A DNA stretch of 16,129 nt from J084 sp964471405 (GCA_964471405.1 CAYYGH010000059.1:1-16129), one strand, 5' to 3'. Counted from the first letter of the stretch, positions 1 to 6,986 are shown. Notes: generated by a model from the letters alone, not told the origin. Numbers and translations: made by a program.

Positions 1-44
1 GCAGGAATTCTTCCGTCTTTCGGCAGATCCGGCAGGCGGGTGCA

Positions 45-72
45 TTGCCTTGCGTGCATCCGCTCTGCTAAG
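45..72 (+). promoter_or_regulatory. Weak candidate promoter upstream of efp
   Basis: A -35-like TTGCCT (45-50) is followed, after 16 bases, by a poor -10-like GCTAAG (67-72), about 84 bases before the efp start. The match is weak. The rest of 1-155 shows no convincing gene, so this is only the best-looking promoter candidate in that leader. Confidence 0.2.
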
Positions 73-155
73 GGGCCGCGGGGTGCGCCCGGGTTCCGGT
101 GTGAAGCAGGCTCGGGCGCCTTCTTCCAGGTCGCGGGAAACGGCGAGGACAGGCG

Positions 156-722
156 ATGAAGATCGACGGCAACGAGATCCGCCCCGGCATGGTGATCGAG
201 CACAAGGGCTCGCTCTGGCGGGCGGTCAAGATTCAGCATACCCAGCCGGGCAAGGGTGGTGCCTATCTGCAGGTGGAGCTCAAGAATCTCCTTGACGGCA
301 CCAAGCTCAACGAGCGCTTCCGGGCTGCCGAGAAGGTCGAGCGCGTGCGTCTCGACCAGCGCGACTTCCAATATCTCTACCGTGAGGACGACATGTTCTC
401 CTTCATGGATCTGGAGACATATGACCAGATCCAGCTGCCGCTGGAGCAGATCGGCGAGGAGGCCGCGCGCTTCCTCCAGGAGGGCATGACGGTCAAGATC
501 GAGCTCCATGAAGGCCGTCCCATCGGCCTGGAGCTGCCGGAGCAGGTGACGCTCACCGTCACCGAGACGGAACCCGTGGTCAAGGGCCAGACGGCGGCCT
601 CCTCCTACAAGCCGGCGATCCTGGAAAACGGGGTGCGGGTGATGGTTCCCCCCTTCATCAATGCCGGTGACCGCATAGTCGTGGCCACGGCGGATGCCAG
701 CTATGTGAAGCGCGCGGACTGA
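156..722 (+). CDS. efp: Elongation factor P
   Basis: This cytoplasmic translation factor binds ribosomes stalled at proline-rich stretches and helps form the peptide bond. The 188-residue length is the family norm. The N-terminal KOW-like domain starts MKIDGNEIRPG, and the exposed loop PGKGGAY places Lys33 where E. coli EF-P carries its beta-lysyl-type modification at Lys34. A central OB domain (about 65-128) and a C-terminal OB domain (about 130-185) follow; the latter contains the typical SYKPAILENG and GDRIVVAT stretches. The start is supported by GAGG at 145-148, 7 bases before ATG. The loop resembles the E. coli lysylated type rather than the arginine-rhamnosylated type, so an EpmA-like modifying enzyme would be expected elsewhere in the genome; none is in this window. 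The next gene, suhB, starts about 100 bases downstream on the same strand. Confidence 0.97.
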   Translation: MKIDGNEIRPGMVIEHKGSLWRAVKIQHTQPGKGGAYLQVELKNLLDGTKLNERFRAAEKVERVRLDQRDFQYLYREDDMFSFMDLETYDQIQLPLEQIGEEAARFLQEGMTVKIELHEGRPIGLELPEQVTLTVTETEPVVKGQTAASSYKPAILENGVRVMVPPFINAGDRIVVATADASYVKRAD

Positions 723-755
723 GTGACCGTCTCCTTCTTTCTGCTCCTGCTCATT

Positions 756-798
756 CCCGCGCGGGCAAGAGAAATCAGGGCCTGCCGGGACGGCGGGC
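756..798 (+). other. Palindrome and hairpin between efp and suhB
   Basis: The 100-base gap holds a perfect 10-bp palindrome CCCGCGCGGG (756-765). A 7-bp stem (780-786 with 792-798, one G-U pair, 5-base loop) follows. No T-run follows either structure, so a classical intrinsic terminator is unlikely. They could be mRNA structures that affect translation or stability between the two genes, or chance in GC-rich DNA. Confidence 0.25.
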
Positions 799-822
799 AA
801 ACACGGATCGGACCACAAGCCG

Positions 823-1692
823 ATGTCAAGACGCCATCCACTGGTCACCTGCATGGTTCGGGCCGCGATGAAGGCGGCGCGCTCGCTGCTGCGCGATTTC
901 GGTGAGGTGGAGCATCTGCAGGTGTCGAAGAAGGGGCCGGCGGACTTCGTCTCCCATGCCGACCGGGCGGCCGAGCGCATCCTGCAGGAGGAGCTGGGCC
1001 GCATGCGCCCGCATTTCGCCTTTCTGCTCGAGGAGGGTGGGGAACGACCGCCCCCGGCCGGCGGAGACGCCAGGGGGCGGTGGATCGTCGATCCGCTGGA
1101 CGGCACGACGAATTTCCTCCACGCCGTCCCGCATTTCGCAATCTCGATCGCGGCCGAGGAGAAGGGGCGTGTGCAGGGGGCCGTCGTCTACGATCCGGTG
1201 CGCGACGAACTGTTCTGGGCTCAGCGGGGCGGTGGCGCCTTTCTCAATGACCAGCGCCTGAGAGTTTCAGCCCGCCAGAAGCTCGATCAGGCCCTGATCG
1301 CCACCGGCATTCCCTTTGCCGGCCATGGGGAACATGAGCGGTTTCTTGCCGAGCTCGGTGTCATCATGCCGCGGGTTGCCGGCATTCGTCGGTTCGGTTC
1401 GGCGGCACTCGATCTCGCCTATGTCGCGGCCGGGCGGTATGATGCCTTCTGGGAACACGGGCTCAATCTGTGGGATATCGCCGCCGGTGCGCTGATCGTG
1501 CAGGAGGCCGGCGGCCTTGTCAGCGATCATGAGGGGCTGCCGCGGGCGTTCGAGACCGGTGAGATCCTCGCCAGCAACGGCCACCTGCATCGGCCGATGT
1601 TGCGTCTGCTGCGTCAGGCGCACCGGCAGGCTGCGACAGAAAAGGGCAGCGCCCAGCCTCAGGCAGGGGAGAGTGAGCATGCGAGGCCGTAG
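823..1692 (+). CDS. suhB: Inositol monophosphatase family protein (SuhB type)
   Basis: This is a Mg2+-dependent phosphatase of the inositol monophosphatase superfamily, 289 residues. The family hydrolyses myo-inositol phosphates and related sugar phosphates; SuhB members may also bind the transcription machinery. Visible metal-site motifs are LLEEGGE (Glu70/Glu71), the signature WIVDPLDGTTNF (87-98, with Asp90 and Asp93) and LWDIAAGALIVQEAGG (216-231, Asp218). The start at 823 is preferred over the Met at residue 11 because the first 45 residues match the usual alphaproteobacterial SuhB N-terminus with its KKGPADFV stretch. A short proline/glycine-rich insert sits at residues 72-85, before the DPLDG motif. 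The C-terminal tail beyond about residue 265 is variable. Its 3' end overlaps the next gene by 14 bases, suggesting co-transcription. The exact in vivo substrate cannot be read from sequence. Confidence 0.93.
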   Translation: MSRRHPLVTCMVRAAMKAARSLLRDFGEVEHLQVSKKGPADFVSHADRAAERILQEELGRMRPHFAFLLEEGGERPPPAGGDARGRWIVDPLDGTTNFLHAVPHFAISIAAEEKGRVQGAVVYDPVRDELFWAQRGGGAFLNDQRLRVSARQKLDQALIATGIPFAGHGEHERFLAELGVIMPRVAGIRRFGSAALDLAYVAAGRYDAFWEHGLNLWDIAAGALIVQEAGGLVSDHEGLPRAFETGEILASNGHLHRPMLRLLRQAHRQAATEKGSAQPQAGESEHARP

Positions 1693-2440
1693 GGGACGGG
1701 GAATGGTGGCGGCTCTGCTGTGTGCGGTGGCGCTTGCCCTCCCTCCCGCCGCCCGTGCGCAGCAGGCCGATGACGAGCCCGTCGGCTGGCCCCTGCCCAA
1801 AAGCGAACGGCCGAAAAGGCAGAAATCGGATCGCACGCCGCTGCTGCCCGTTGTCCCGCAGCCGCAATCCGTTGCGACCGGGAAGGGTGGCGCTTCTTCT
1901 GCTGCCGGACCCGCGGCGACAGAGGAGGAAGGCTCCATCACCCGCCATGAGCCCGGGAGCGAATCCGTCCCCTCGTCCGCCGCTTCTCCGTCACACCGGC
2001 CCGCTCTTCCTGCCGGCAGAAGAGCCGCGGACGATGCCGCAGCCCGTGAGCTTGTGCCGCTTAGAGAGGTTACCCTCGGGGCAAAACCGCTCGTATTCGC
2101 CTTTGGCCCTGATCAGTATGCGCTTTCGGCGGATGAGGTGCGGCTGCTTGAACGGTTTGCGGCCGGTGTGCGCACGGCAACCGGTATAGTCGATGTTCTG
2201 GTATGGGTCACGCCTCCTTCCGGAGCGGATGAGCAGGCCCGGCGCAAGGCTCTGGAACGGGCCTTCGCCCGCGGGCTTTACCTGCGGGCCCTGCTGCGCG
2301 AGGCCGGGCTGCCGGCGGCGCGCATCGACATCCTCGCCACCGCCCGGCCTGCGCCCCGGGAAAAGAACATGCCCTCACCACCGCCGGCCGAGGGGGCGCG
2401 CATCCGCCTCGTCTCGAACTTCATGACGGGCGTACGCTAA
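1679..2440 (+). CDS. Secreted protein with degenerate OmpA-like C-terminal domain
   Basis: This hypothetical exported protein has 253 residues. The start at ATG 1679 lies inside the suhB 3' end and is preceded by GGGGAGA. It gives a clear signal peptide: Arg-rich n-region, hydrophobic core at residues 9-21 and a probable cleavage after ARA (residue 27). Residues 28-125 are low-complexity, rich in Pro, Ser, Ala and charged residues, and look like a periplasmic linker. Residues about 136-246 have the strand-helix-strand spacing of an OmpA/MotB domain: FAFGPDQYALS, then a helix, VDVLVWV, a helix ending in YLRALLREAGL, and RIDILA. The usual peptidoglycan-binding GHTD stretch and the NRR motif are absent, so binding may be lost. 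There is no lipobox. An OmpA-superfamily relative is inferred; the function is unknown. Confidence 0.7.
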   Translation: MRGRRGRGMVAALLCAVALALPPAARAQQADDEPVGWPLPKSERPKRQKSDRTPLLPVVPQPQSVATGKGGASSAAGPAATEEEGSITRHEPGSESVPSSAASPSHRPALPAGRRAADDAAARELVPLREVTLGAKPLVFAFGPDQYALSADEVRLLERFAAGVRTATGIVDVLVWVTPPSGADEQARRKALERAFARGLYLRALLREAGLPAARIDILATARPAPREKNMPSPPPAEGARIRLVSNFMTGVR

Positions 2441-2460
2441 CCAAGGGGGCAGGAGCCGGC

Positions 2461-3162
2461 CTACCATGCTTCCCCGAAGGGGCGCAGATCGATCTGGAAA
2501 CTCCAGGCCGAGGCGGGCTGGTGGGCGACGAAGAAGATCGTCTCGGCAATGTCCGCCGGCTTGAGGAAGAAGTCATCCGGCTTGTCCGGAAGCATGTCGC
2601 GGGTGCGCGGCAGATCCACCACGCCATCGATCACGAACAGCGCCACATGGATTCCCCGTGGCCCCCAGTGCCGGGCCAGCGATTCGGCAAGCGAGCGCTG
2701 GGCCGCCTTGGCGGCTGCGAAGGCCGTGGTGCGCGGTCGTCCACGCAGGCTTGCGGTGGCACCGGTGACCATGATCGCCCCCCGGCCGGCCTCCAGCATG
2801 GAAGGAGCGACGGTTTGGGCGGCCACCAACAGGCCGAGGGCGTTGGTGCGCCAGGCGGCCTCCATCTCGGCGACAGTCGTGTCCTCGGGCAGGGCCCAGC
2901 TGCCGCTGCCGGCATTGTAGCAGAGCACGGAGACGGGGCCGAGCTCTTCGGCAACCTTCTCAAGGGCATGCCGCAGGCTGTCCGGGTCGGCTGCGTCCGC
3001 GGCAAATCCCCGTGCCTGGGGGATGTCGGCTTCATGGGCGGCAAGCCGTTCGGCAGAACGGGAGACCATGGCGACACGATAGCCTGCCGTCGCAAATCGC
3101 CGCACCAGAGCCAGGCCGATTCCCGGCCCCACACCGATGACGGCGCATACAGGATCAGCCAT
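2461..3162 (-). CDS. Atypical short-chain dehydrogenase/reductase family protein
   Basis: A 233-residue Rossmann-fold protein of the SDR superfamily, probably cytoplasmic. The nucleotide-binding loop is GVGPGIG (residues 10-16), lacking the usual initial Thr. The NAG motif occurs as YNAG (82-85), and NALG (107-110) covers the structural Asn. The active-site Y-x-x-x-K appears as FAAAK (148-152): Lys is kept but the catalytic Tyr is Phe. The position 13 residues earlier, where the catalytic Ser normally lies, falls at Ala135 within TGATAS. Similar Phe-bearing SDRs with a GIHVA..VIDG segment are, from memory, a recognised group, so this is likely a subfamily trait rather than decay. The SD-like GGGGAG lies about 7 bases before the ATG. 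It converges on the OmpA-like gene with only 20 bases between. Substrate unknown. Confidence 0.88.
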   Translation of the reverse strand: MADPVCAVIGVGPGIGLALVRRFATAGYRVAMVSRSAERLAAHEADIPQARGFAADAADPDSLRHALEKVAEELGPVSVLCYNAGSGSWALPEDTTVAEMEAAWRTNALGLLVAAQTVAPSMLEAGRGAIMVTGATASLRGRPRTTAFAAAKAAQRSLAESLARHWGPRGIHVALFVIDGVVDLPRTRDMLPDKPDDFFLKPADIAETIFFVAHQPASAWSFQIDLRPFGEAW

Positions 3163-3190
3163 GAGCCTTCTCCCCGATCGGTTGCCCTGT

Positions 3191-3230
3191 TCTCAAGCCG
3201 GCCCTCGCTGCAGAGTCCTGCCGCTTGAGA
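3191..3230. repeat. 8-bp inverted repeat upstream of the SDR gene
   Basis: TCTCAAGC (3191-3198) and its exact reverse complement GCTTGAGA (3223-3230) are separated by 24 bases. They lie 29-68 bases upstream of the SDR start, within the divergent region shared with the MotA-like gene. This could be an operator pair or a leader hairpin of the SDR transcript. No regulator can be named. Confidence 0.3.
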
Positions 3231-3305
3231 CATGTTCCGCGCAATGACGCGACCGACATCCTGCGCGAATTCGCCATCTTTTGATGCTAGCCGCCAGGGT
3301 GGCTG

Positions 3306-3333
3306 TTGGCCAGAGCGTCATCGCGAGCTATGG
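3306..3333 (+). promoter_or_regulatory. Weak candidate promoter for the MotA/MotB-like operon
   Basis: TTGGCC (3306-3311), a 16-base spacer and CTATGG (3328-3333) loosely fit the alphaproteobacterial housekeeping pattern TTGAC...CTATAT. They lie about 65 bases before the chosen start at 3397. The 3163-3396 gap holds no other supportable gene. Confidence 0.25.
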
Positions 3334-3396
3334 TCGGCCGCAAGGAGCCTCAATCATCGCGGCCGGGATCAGGAACAAGGGAAGGTATCGGCGGCC

Positions 3397-4617
3397 ATGA
3401 CGGATGTCGAACGCTACGCCCGGCGGATGGGCGTTTTCGTGGTGGCGGCGCTGGCGCTTGCGGTCGTTCTGGCAAACACGCTGGCGTCGGCCTTTCTGTC
3501 CAATCCCTATCTCAACGGCACGATCCTGCTGGTGCTCATCTTCGGCATCATCTTCCAGTTCCGTCAGGTGCTGGCTCTGGCGCCCGAGCTCAAGTGGCTG
3601 GAATCGGATGCCCGGCTGCGGGAAGAAGAGGCCGCCACACCTGCACCCCGGCCGCGACTGCTTGCGGCGGTGGCACAGCTGTTCGCCGACCGGCCGGCCG
3701 ATCGTGGACCGCTTCCAATCACGGCAGCGGCCGAGCGTTCCCTGCTTGAGGGTGTCGAATCGCGGCTCGATGAAGGCCGTGAAATCGGCCGCTACCTGAC
3801 CCGCCTGCTGGTCTTTCTCGGTCTGCTGGGCACTTTCTGGGGGCTGTTGTCCGTATTGTCGTCCATTGGCCGCACGATTGCCGGTCTGTCGGTGGAGACG
3901 AGCGATGTGAGCCTGCTCTTTGAGAGCCTCAAGGCCGGCCTTGAACGGCCCTTAAGCGGTATGGCGGTGGCATTTTCCTCCTCCCTGTTCGGTCTGGGCG
4001 GCTCTCTGGTGCTGGGATTCCTCGATCTTCAGGCCAGCCAGGCGCAGCGTGCCTTTCTGCGCCGGTTCGAGGACTGGCTGCGGGATCACACCCGGCTGGT
4101 GACAGGAGGTGCCGGCGGCGGTGAGGAAGAAGCCGGAGGGAGCGCCTATCTGGCTGCGCTTATCGAGCAGCTGGCCGATCACCTTGAACGCATGGAAGCC
4201 CATGCGGCCGAGGATCGCCGGCTGCGTACGGCCCGTGAGCAGGTGCTTGGCGACATCCGCGATCATCTCGCGGCCCTGCGGGGCGAGAGCAGGACGGTCA
4301 CCCAGACGCTCGCGGCCATTCGGGACACGGTCGTCTCGGAACTGAGAACGATCACCGGTCTTGCGCAGGGGCTTTCTGCCGCCAAGCCGGCCGCGGATCC
4401 CGAGGTGCGGGCACATCTGGCCCGCATCGAACGGGGGCTGGATGCTCTGCGGACCGACCTCGCCAGTGGGCGGGAGGCCCTGGCCGAAAGTCTGCGGGAT
4501 GATCTGCGTCTGCTTGCGCGCACGGTGGCCAAGGCACTTGAGGCGAGCAGGCGCGGTTCTCCTGCCGCTTCGGGATCGGCCGGCGGCGAGGCCCATTCAG
4601 AAGACGGAAGCGCGTGA
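3397..4617 (+). CDS. MotA/TolQ/ExbB-like proton-channel family membrane protein
   Basis: An inner-membrane protein of 406 residues. Hydrophobic segments at about 12-32, 40-58, 135-160 and 188-212 give the four-helix layout of MotA/TolQ/ExbB channel subunits. The third segment reads LLVFLGLLGTFWGLL and the fourth GMAVAFSSSLFGLGGSL, the stretches that are conserved in the family. Residues 213-406 form a long charged, mostly helical cytoplasmic tail, much longer than in ExbB or TolQ. The start at 3397 is chosen because translation there begins just before the first membrane helix, with AAGGGAAGG upstream; the in-frame upstream extension has no membrane or domain character. Its stop overlaps the start of the MotB-like gene. 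No flagellar, tol or tonB genes are nearby, so it is likely an ion-driven envelope complex of unknown role rather than the flagellar stator. Confidence 0.82.
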   Translation: MTDVERYARRMGVFVVAALALAVVLANTLASAFLSNPYLNGTILLVLIFGIIFQFRQVLALAPELKWLESDARLREEEAATPAPRPRLLAAVAQLFADRPADRGPLPITAAAERSLLEGVESRLDEGREIGRYLTRLLVFLGLLGTFWGLLSVLSSIGRTIAGLSVETSDVSLLFESLKAGLERPLSGMAVAFSSSLFGLGGSLVLGFLDLQASQAQRAFLRRFEDWLRDHTRLVTGGAGGGEEEAGGSAYLAALIEQLADHLERMEAHAAEDRRLRTAREQVLGDIRDHLAALRGESRTVTQTLAAIRDTVVSELRTITGLAQGLSAAKPAADPEVRAHLARIERGLDALRTDLASGREALAESLRDDLRLLARTVAKALEASRRGSPAASGSAGGEAHSEDGSA

Positions 4618-5699
4618 TGAGGCGGCGTGCGCGTCAGGACGAGGACGTCAGCTGGCCGGGTTTTGTGGACGCCTTGTCCACGCTGCTGCTCGTGCTGGTC
4701 TTTCTGCTGTCTCTGTTTGCCCTCTCCCAATTTTTCCTCGGCAATATTCTCTCCGGGCGCGACAAGGCGCTGGCCGATCTCAAGGCGCAGCTCGCCCAGA
4801 TGTCGGAAATGCTGAATCTGGAACGCCGTACGACGGAAGAGCTGCGACGCAATCTCGCGGAACTGACCGCCAGCCTGAAGGCTGCTGAAGGCGAACGCGA
4901 CAAGCTCAGGAAGGAGCTGGCCGCCGCCCGCAGCCGCGAACGGGCTGCCGCCGGCAGGCTTGCCGAATTGAAGAAGCGCGCCGAGGCGGATGAAAAGAAA
5001 CTGGCCGAACTGGAGAGCGAACTGAATGCCCGCGAGCAGGATCTGGCTGCCGAGCGGGCGCGCTCCGCCAGCCAGCGCAGCCGCATCGTCGAGCTTCAGG
5101 CGGCCCTTGCCGCCCTGCGCGAACAGCTTGCGCGCCTGGAGGCGGCTCTGGAGGCCGCCGAGAAGAAGGACAAGGAGCAGCAGGCCATCATTGCCGATCT
5201 GGGGCGTCGCCTCAATGTCGCCCTCGCCCAGAAGGTGGAGGAACTGGCCAGCTACCGTTCCGAGTTCTTCGGGCGCTTGAAGCAGATTCTGGGCGAGCGT
5301 CCCGATATCCGGATCGTGGGAGATCGCTTCGTGCTGCAGGCGGAGTTGCTCTTTCCCACCGCAAGTGCCGAAATCGGTCCGGAAGGTCGGGAAGAGTTGC
5401 GCAAGGTGGCCGCCGTGCTCAAGCAGATCGCAGCCGAGATTCCGCCGGATATCGACTGGATCCTGCGTGTGGATGGCCATACCGACAGACGCCCCATCCA
5501 TACGCCGCGGTTTCGCGACAACTGGGATCTCTCGGCGGCGCGGGCAGTGGCAGTGGTGCGGTTCCTGATCAGCGAGGGCGTGCCTCCCGGCCGGCTGGCG
5601 GCGGCCGCATTCGCCCAGTATCAGCCGGTGGCCGAGGGAGACGATCCCGAGTCGCTAGCCCGCAATCGCCGCATCGAGTTCCGCTTTACCCAGCGGTAG
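4617..5699 (+). CDS. MotB-like coiled-coil protein with OmpA peptidoglycan-binding domain
   Basis: A 360-residue protein anchored in the inner membrane. A single N-terminal helix at about 14-42 begins WPGFVDALSTLL; its Asp (residue 18) sits where MotB has the proton-carrying Asp32. Residues 45-210 are a long Lys/Glu/Ala/Arg-rich coiled coil. Residues about 240-360 are an OmpA-family domain with VDGHTD (285-290), NWDLSAARAVAVVRFL (302-317) and NRRIEF (350-355), all expected for binding diaminopimelate of peptidoglycan. The ATG at 4617 shares its A with the upstream TGA; a GTG at 4614 in the same frame would add one residue. With the preceding MotA/ExbB-like gene it forms a channel plus cell-wall-anchor pair. 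The role is unknown; an envelope-spanning motor or force generator is an inference. Confidence 0.85.
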   Translation: MRRRARQDEDVSWPGFVDALSTLLLVLVFLLSLFALSQFFLGNILSGRDKALADLKAQLAQMSEMLNLERRTTEELRRNLAELTASLKAAEGERDKLRKELAAARSRERAAAGRLAELKKRAEADEKKLAELESELNAREQDLAAERARSASQRSRIVELQAALAALREQLARLEAALEAAEKKDKEQQAIIADLGRRLNVALAQKVEELASYRSEFFGRLKQILGERPDIRIVGDRFVLQAELLFPTASAEIGPEGREELRKVAAVLKQIAAEIPPDIDWILRVDGHTDRRPIHTPRFRDNWDLSAARAVAVVRFLISEGVPPGRLAAAAFAQYQPVAEGDDPESLARNRRIEFRFTQR

Positions 5700-5724
5700 C
5701 CGGGCTGCCGGGTTCTCTTCTTGT
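5694..5724 (+). terminator. Probable intrinsic terminator after the MotB-like gene
   Basis: A 7-bp stem CGGTAGC/GCTGCCG (5694-5700 with 5704-5710, one G-U pair, 3-base loop) overlaps the stop codon of the MotB-like gene. A T-rich tail GGTTCTCTTCTTGT follows (5711-5724). The tail is interrupted by C and G, so the terminator is moderate rather than strong. It would separate this operon from the arsenite exporter gene. Confidence 0.4.
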
Positions 5725-5728
5725 CGTG

Positions 5729-5768
5729 CCGTCATGGAACCGTCATGAAAGGCGGCCCAGAAAATGAT
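5729..5768 (+). promoter_or_regulatory. Candidate Pho box and promoter upstream of the arsenite exporter
   Basis: CCGTCAT (5729-5735) and CCGTCAT (5740-5746) are direct repeats with an exact 11-base period, each followed by a 4-base GA-rich spacer (GGAA, GAAA). Each unit matches the PhoB half-site CTGTCAT at 6 of 7 bases. A -10-like AATGAT lies at 5763-5768, 16 bases past the second heptamer. That is close to the arrangement at PhoB-activated promoters, where the box replaces the -35. A further perfect CTGTCAT occurs at 5820-5826, out of phase with the pair. The sites precede the exporter start at 5886 by 60-157 bases. PhoB control is an inference. Confidence 0.45.
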
Positions 5769-5885
5769 TGGCCTTGGGCCGTGGCCGGTCCGGTTGTATT
5801 GCCCGGCAAAATGGCGTGCCTGTCATTCTTTTGCGACGGTTTGCCGGGGTGGCATGAGAGCGAAGAGAAGAAAAAGCGTTCCCTC

Positions 5886-6986
5886 ATGAGTTTCTTTGAG
5901 CGATTTCTTTCCCTGTGGGTTCTGTTGGCAATGGGGGCGGGCATCCTGCTTGCCGAGACGGCTCCGGAGATGGTCGCAACCCTGCGGGAGATGGAGTGGG
6001 CCCATGTGAATCTGCCCGTGGCGGTGCTGATCTGGGCGATGATCATACCGATGCTGCTGAAGGTGGATCTGGCCGCCCTGCGGAATGTGCGCCGTCACTG
6101 GCGCGGGATGAGCGTGACGCTGTTCGTCAACTGGATGGTGAAACCCTTCTCCATGGCTTTTCTGGCCAGTGTCTTTCTGGGCTGGCTGTTCCGCGACTAT
6201 CTGCCGGCGGATCAGATCCCCTCCTATGTGGCCGGCCTCATCCTTCTGGCGGCCGCGCCCTGCACGGCCATGGTTTTCGTGTGGTCGCATCTGTGCGATG
6301 GCGATCCACATTTCACGCTCTCGCAGGTGGCTCTCAACGACACCATCATGATCGTGGCGTTTGCGCCCATCGTGGCGCTGCTGCTTGGCGTGTCGGCCAT
6401 TACGGTGCCGTGGGAGACGCTGCTGCTGTCCGTCGGACTTTACATTCTCGTTCCCGTGATCTTCGCGCAGATCTGGCGCCATCGCCTGCTGGCAGGAGGC
6501 GACAGCGGTCGGCTGGCCCGGGTTCTTGTGGCTCTCAAGCCGGTTTCGGTGGGTGCCCTGCTGGTCACGCTCGTGCTGCTGTTCGCCTTTCAGGGGCGGC
6601 AGGTGCTGGCCCAGCCCGTGATCATCCTGCTGCTTGCAGTGCCGATCGTGATCCAGGTCTATTTCAACTCGGCGCTGGCCTATCTGCTCAATCGCGTTCT
6701 CGGAGAGCGTCATTGCGTCGCCGGGCCGGCTGCGCTGATCGGAGCCAGCAACTTCTTCGAGCTGGCGGTGGCCACGGCCATCAGCCTGTTCGGTGTGGAT
6801 TCGGGTGCGGCGCTGGCGACGGTGGTGGGTGTGCTCGTCGAGGTGCCGGTGATGCTGTCGGTGGTGTTCGTGGTCAACCGCTCCCGCTCCTGGTATGAGC
6901 GCCACCCACGTGTGCGGGCCTGTGAGGAGGGTGGCGAGGGCAACCGGCCCGGGCAGCCGGCGATCTGTGCGGAGGGCAACGATTAG
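5886..6986 (+). CDS. acr3: Arsenite efflux transporter, Acr3 family
   Basis: An inner-membrane arsenite exporter of the ACR3 family (BART superfamily), 366 residues. About ten hydrophobic helices span residues 5-335. Family hallmarks are LLKVDLAAL (57-65), VNWMVKPF (81-88), AAAPCTAMVFVWSHL (122-136) with Cys126 at the conserved arsenite-relevant position, QVALNDTIMIVAFAP (147-161) and GASNFFELAVATAI (286-299) with the conserved Glu292. Length is normal for prokaryotic Acr3. ATG 5886 is preferred because the upstream in-frame extension from TTG 5721 is not membrane-like and overlaps the regulatory repeats. The Shine-Dalgarno is poor (GAAGAGAAG, about 15 bases away). No arsR, arsC or arsH is adjacent, which is unusual. 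The C-terminal tail (340-366) is hydrophilic and has two Cys (346, 361). The 3' end overlaps the convergent BASS gene by 4 bases. Confidence 0.93.
   Translation: MSFFERFLSLWVLLAMGAGILLAETAPEMVATLREMEWAHVNLPVAVLIWAMIIPMLLKVDLAALRNVRRHWRGMSVTLFVNWMVKPFSMAFLASVFLGWLFRDYLPADQIPSYVAGLILLAAAPCTAMVFVWSHLCDGDPHFTLSQVALNDTIMIVAFAPIVALLLGVSAITVPWETLLLSVGLYILVPVIFAQIWRHRLLAGGDSGRLARVLVALKPVSVGALLVTLVLLFAFQGRQVLAQPVIILLLAVPIVIQVYFNSALAYLLNRVLGERHCVAGPAALIGASNFFELAVATAISLFGVDSGAALATVVGVLVEVPVMLSVVFVVNRSRSWYERHPRVRACEEGGEGNRPGQPAICAEGND

Noticed and set aside
50..295. Small gene overlapping the efp start
   Set aside because: It is out of frame with efp, is Arg/Gly/Ser-rich with no motif, and is explained as a shadow of the efp region.
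3232..3396. N-terminal extension of the MotA-like protein from ATG 3232
   Set aside because: The 55 added residues are polar, Arg/Ser/Cys-rich and without domain character. ATG 3397 has a purine-rich ribosome site and leads straight into the first membrane helix.
4263..5501. Minus-strand open frame across the MotA/MotB-like junction
   Set aside because: It spans the end of one conserved gene and most of another, and shows no domain of its own.
3397..5699. Zorya-type anti-phage system (ZorA/ZorB)
   Set aside because: The MotA-like protein with a long tail and the MotB-like OmpA protein resemble ZorA/ZorB in outline. However, no ZorC, ZorD or ZorE gene follows, and the surroundings are housekeeping genes. 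A conserved envelope pair fits better.
5721..5885. Extended Acr3 start at TTG 5721
   Set aside because: The 55 extra residues are not hydrophobic and would overlap the direct repeats; Acr3 proteins begin close to the first helix.
5823..6905. Long open frame on the minus strand opposite the arsenite exporter
   Set aside because: The translation is His/Gln/Arg-rich and low in hydrophobic residues, as expected for the complement of a membrane-protein gene.
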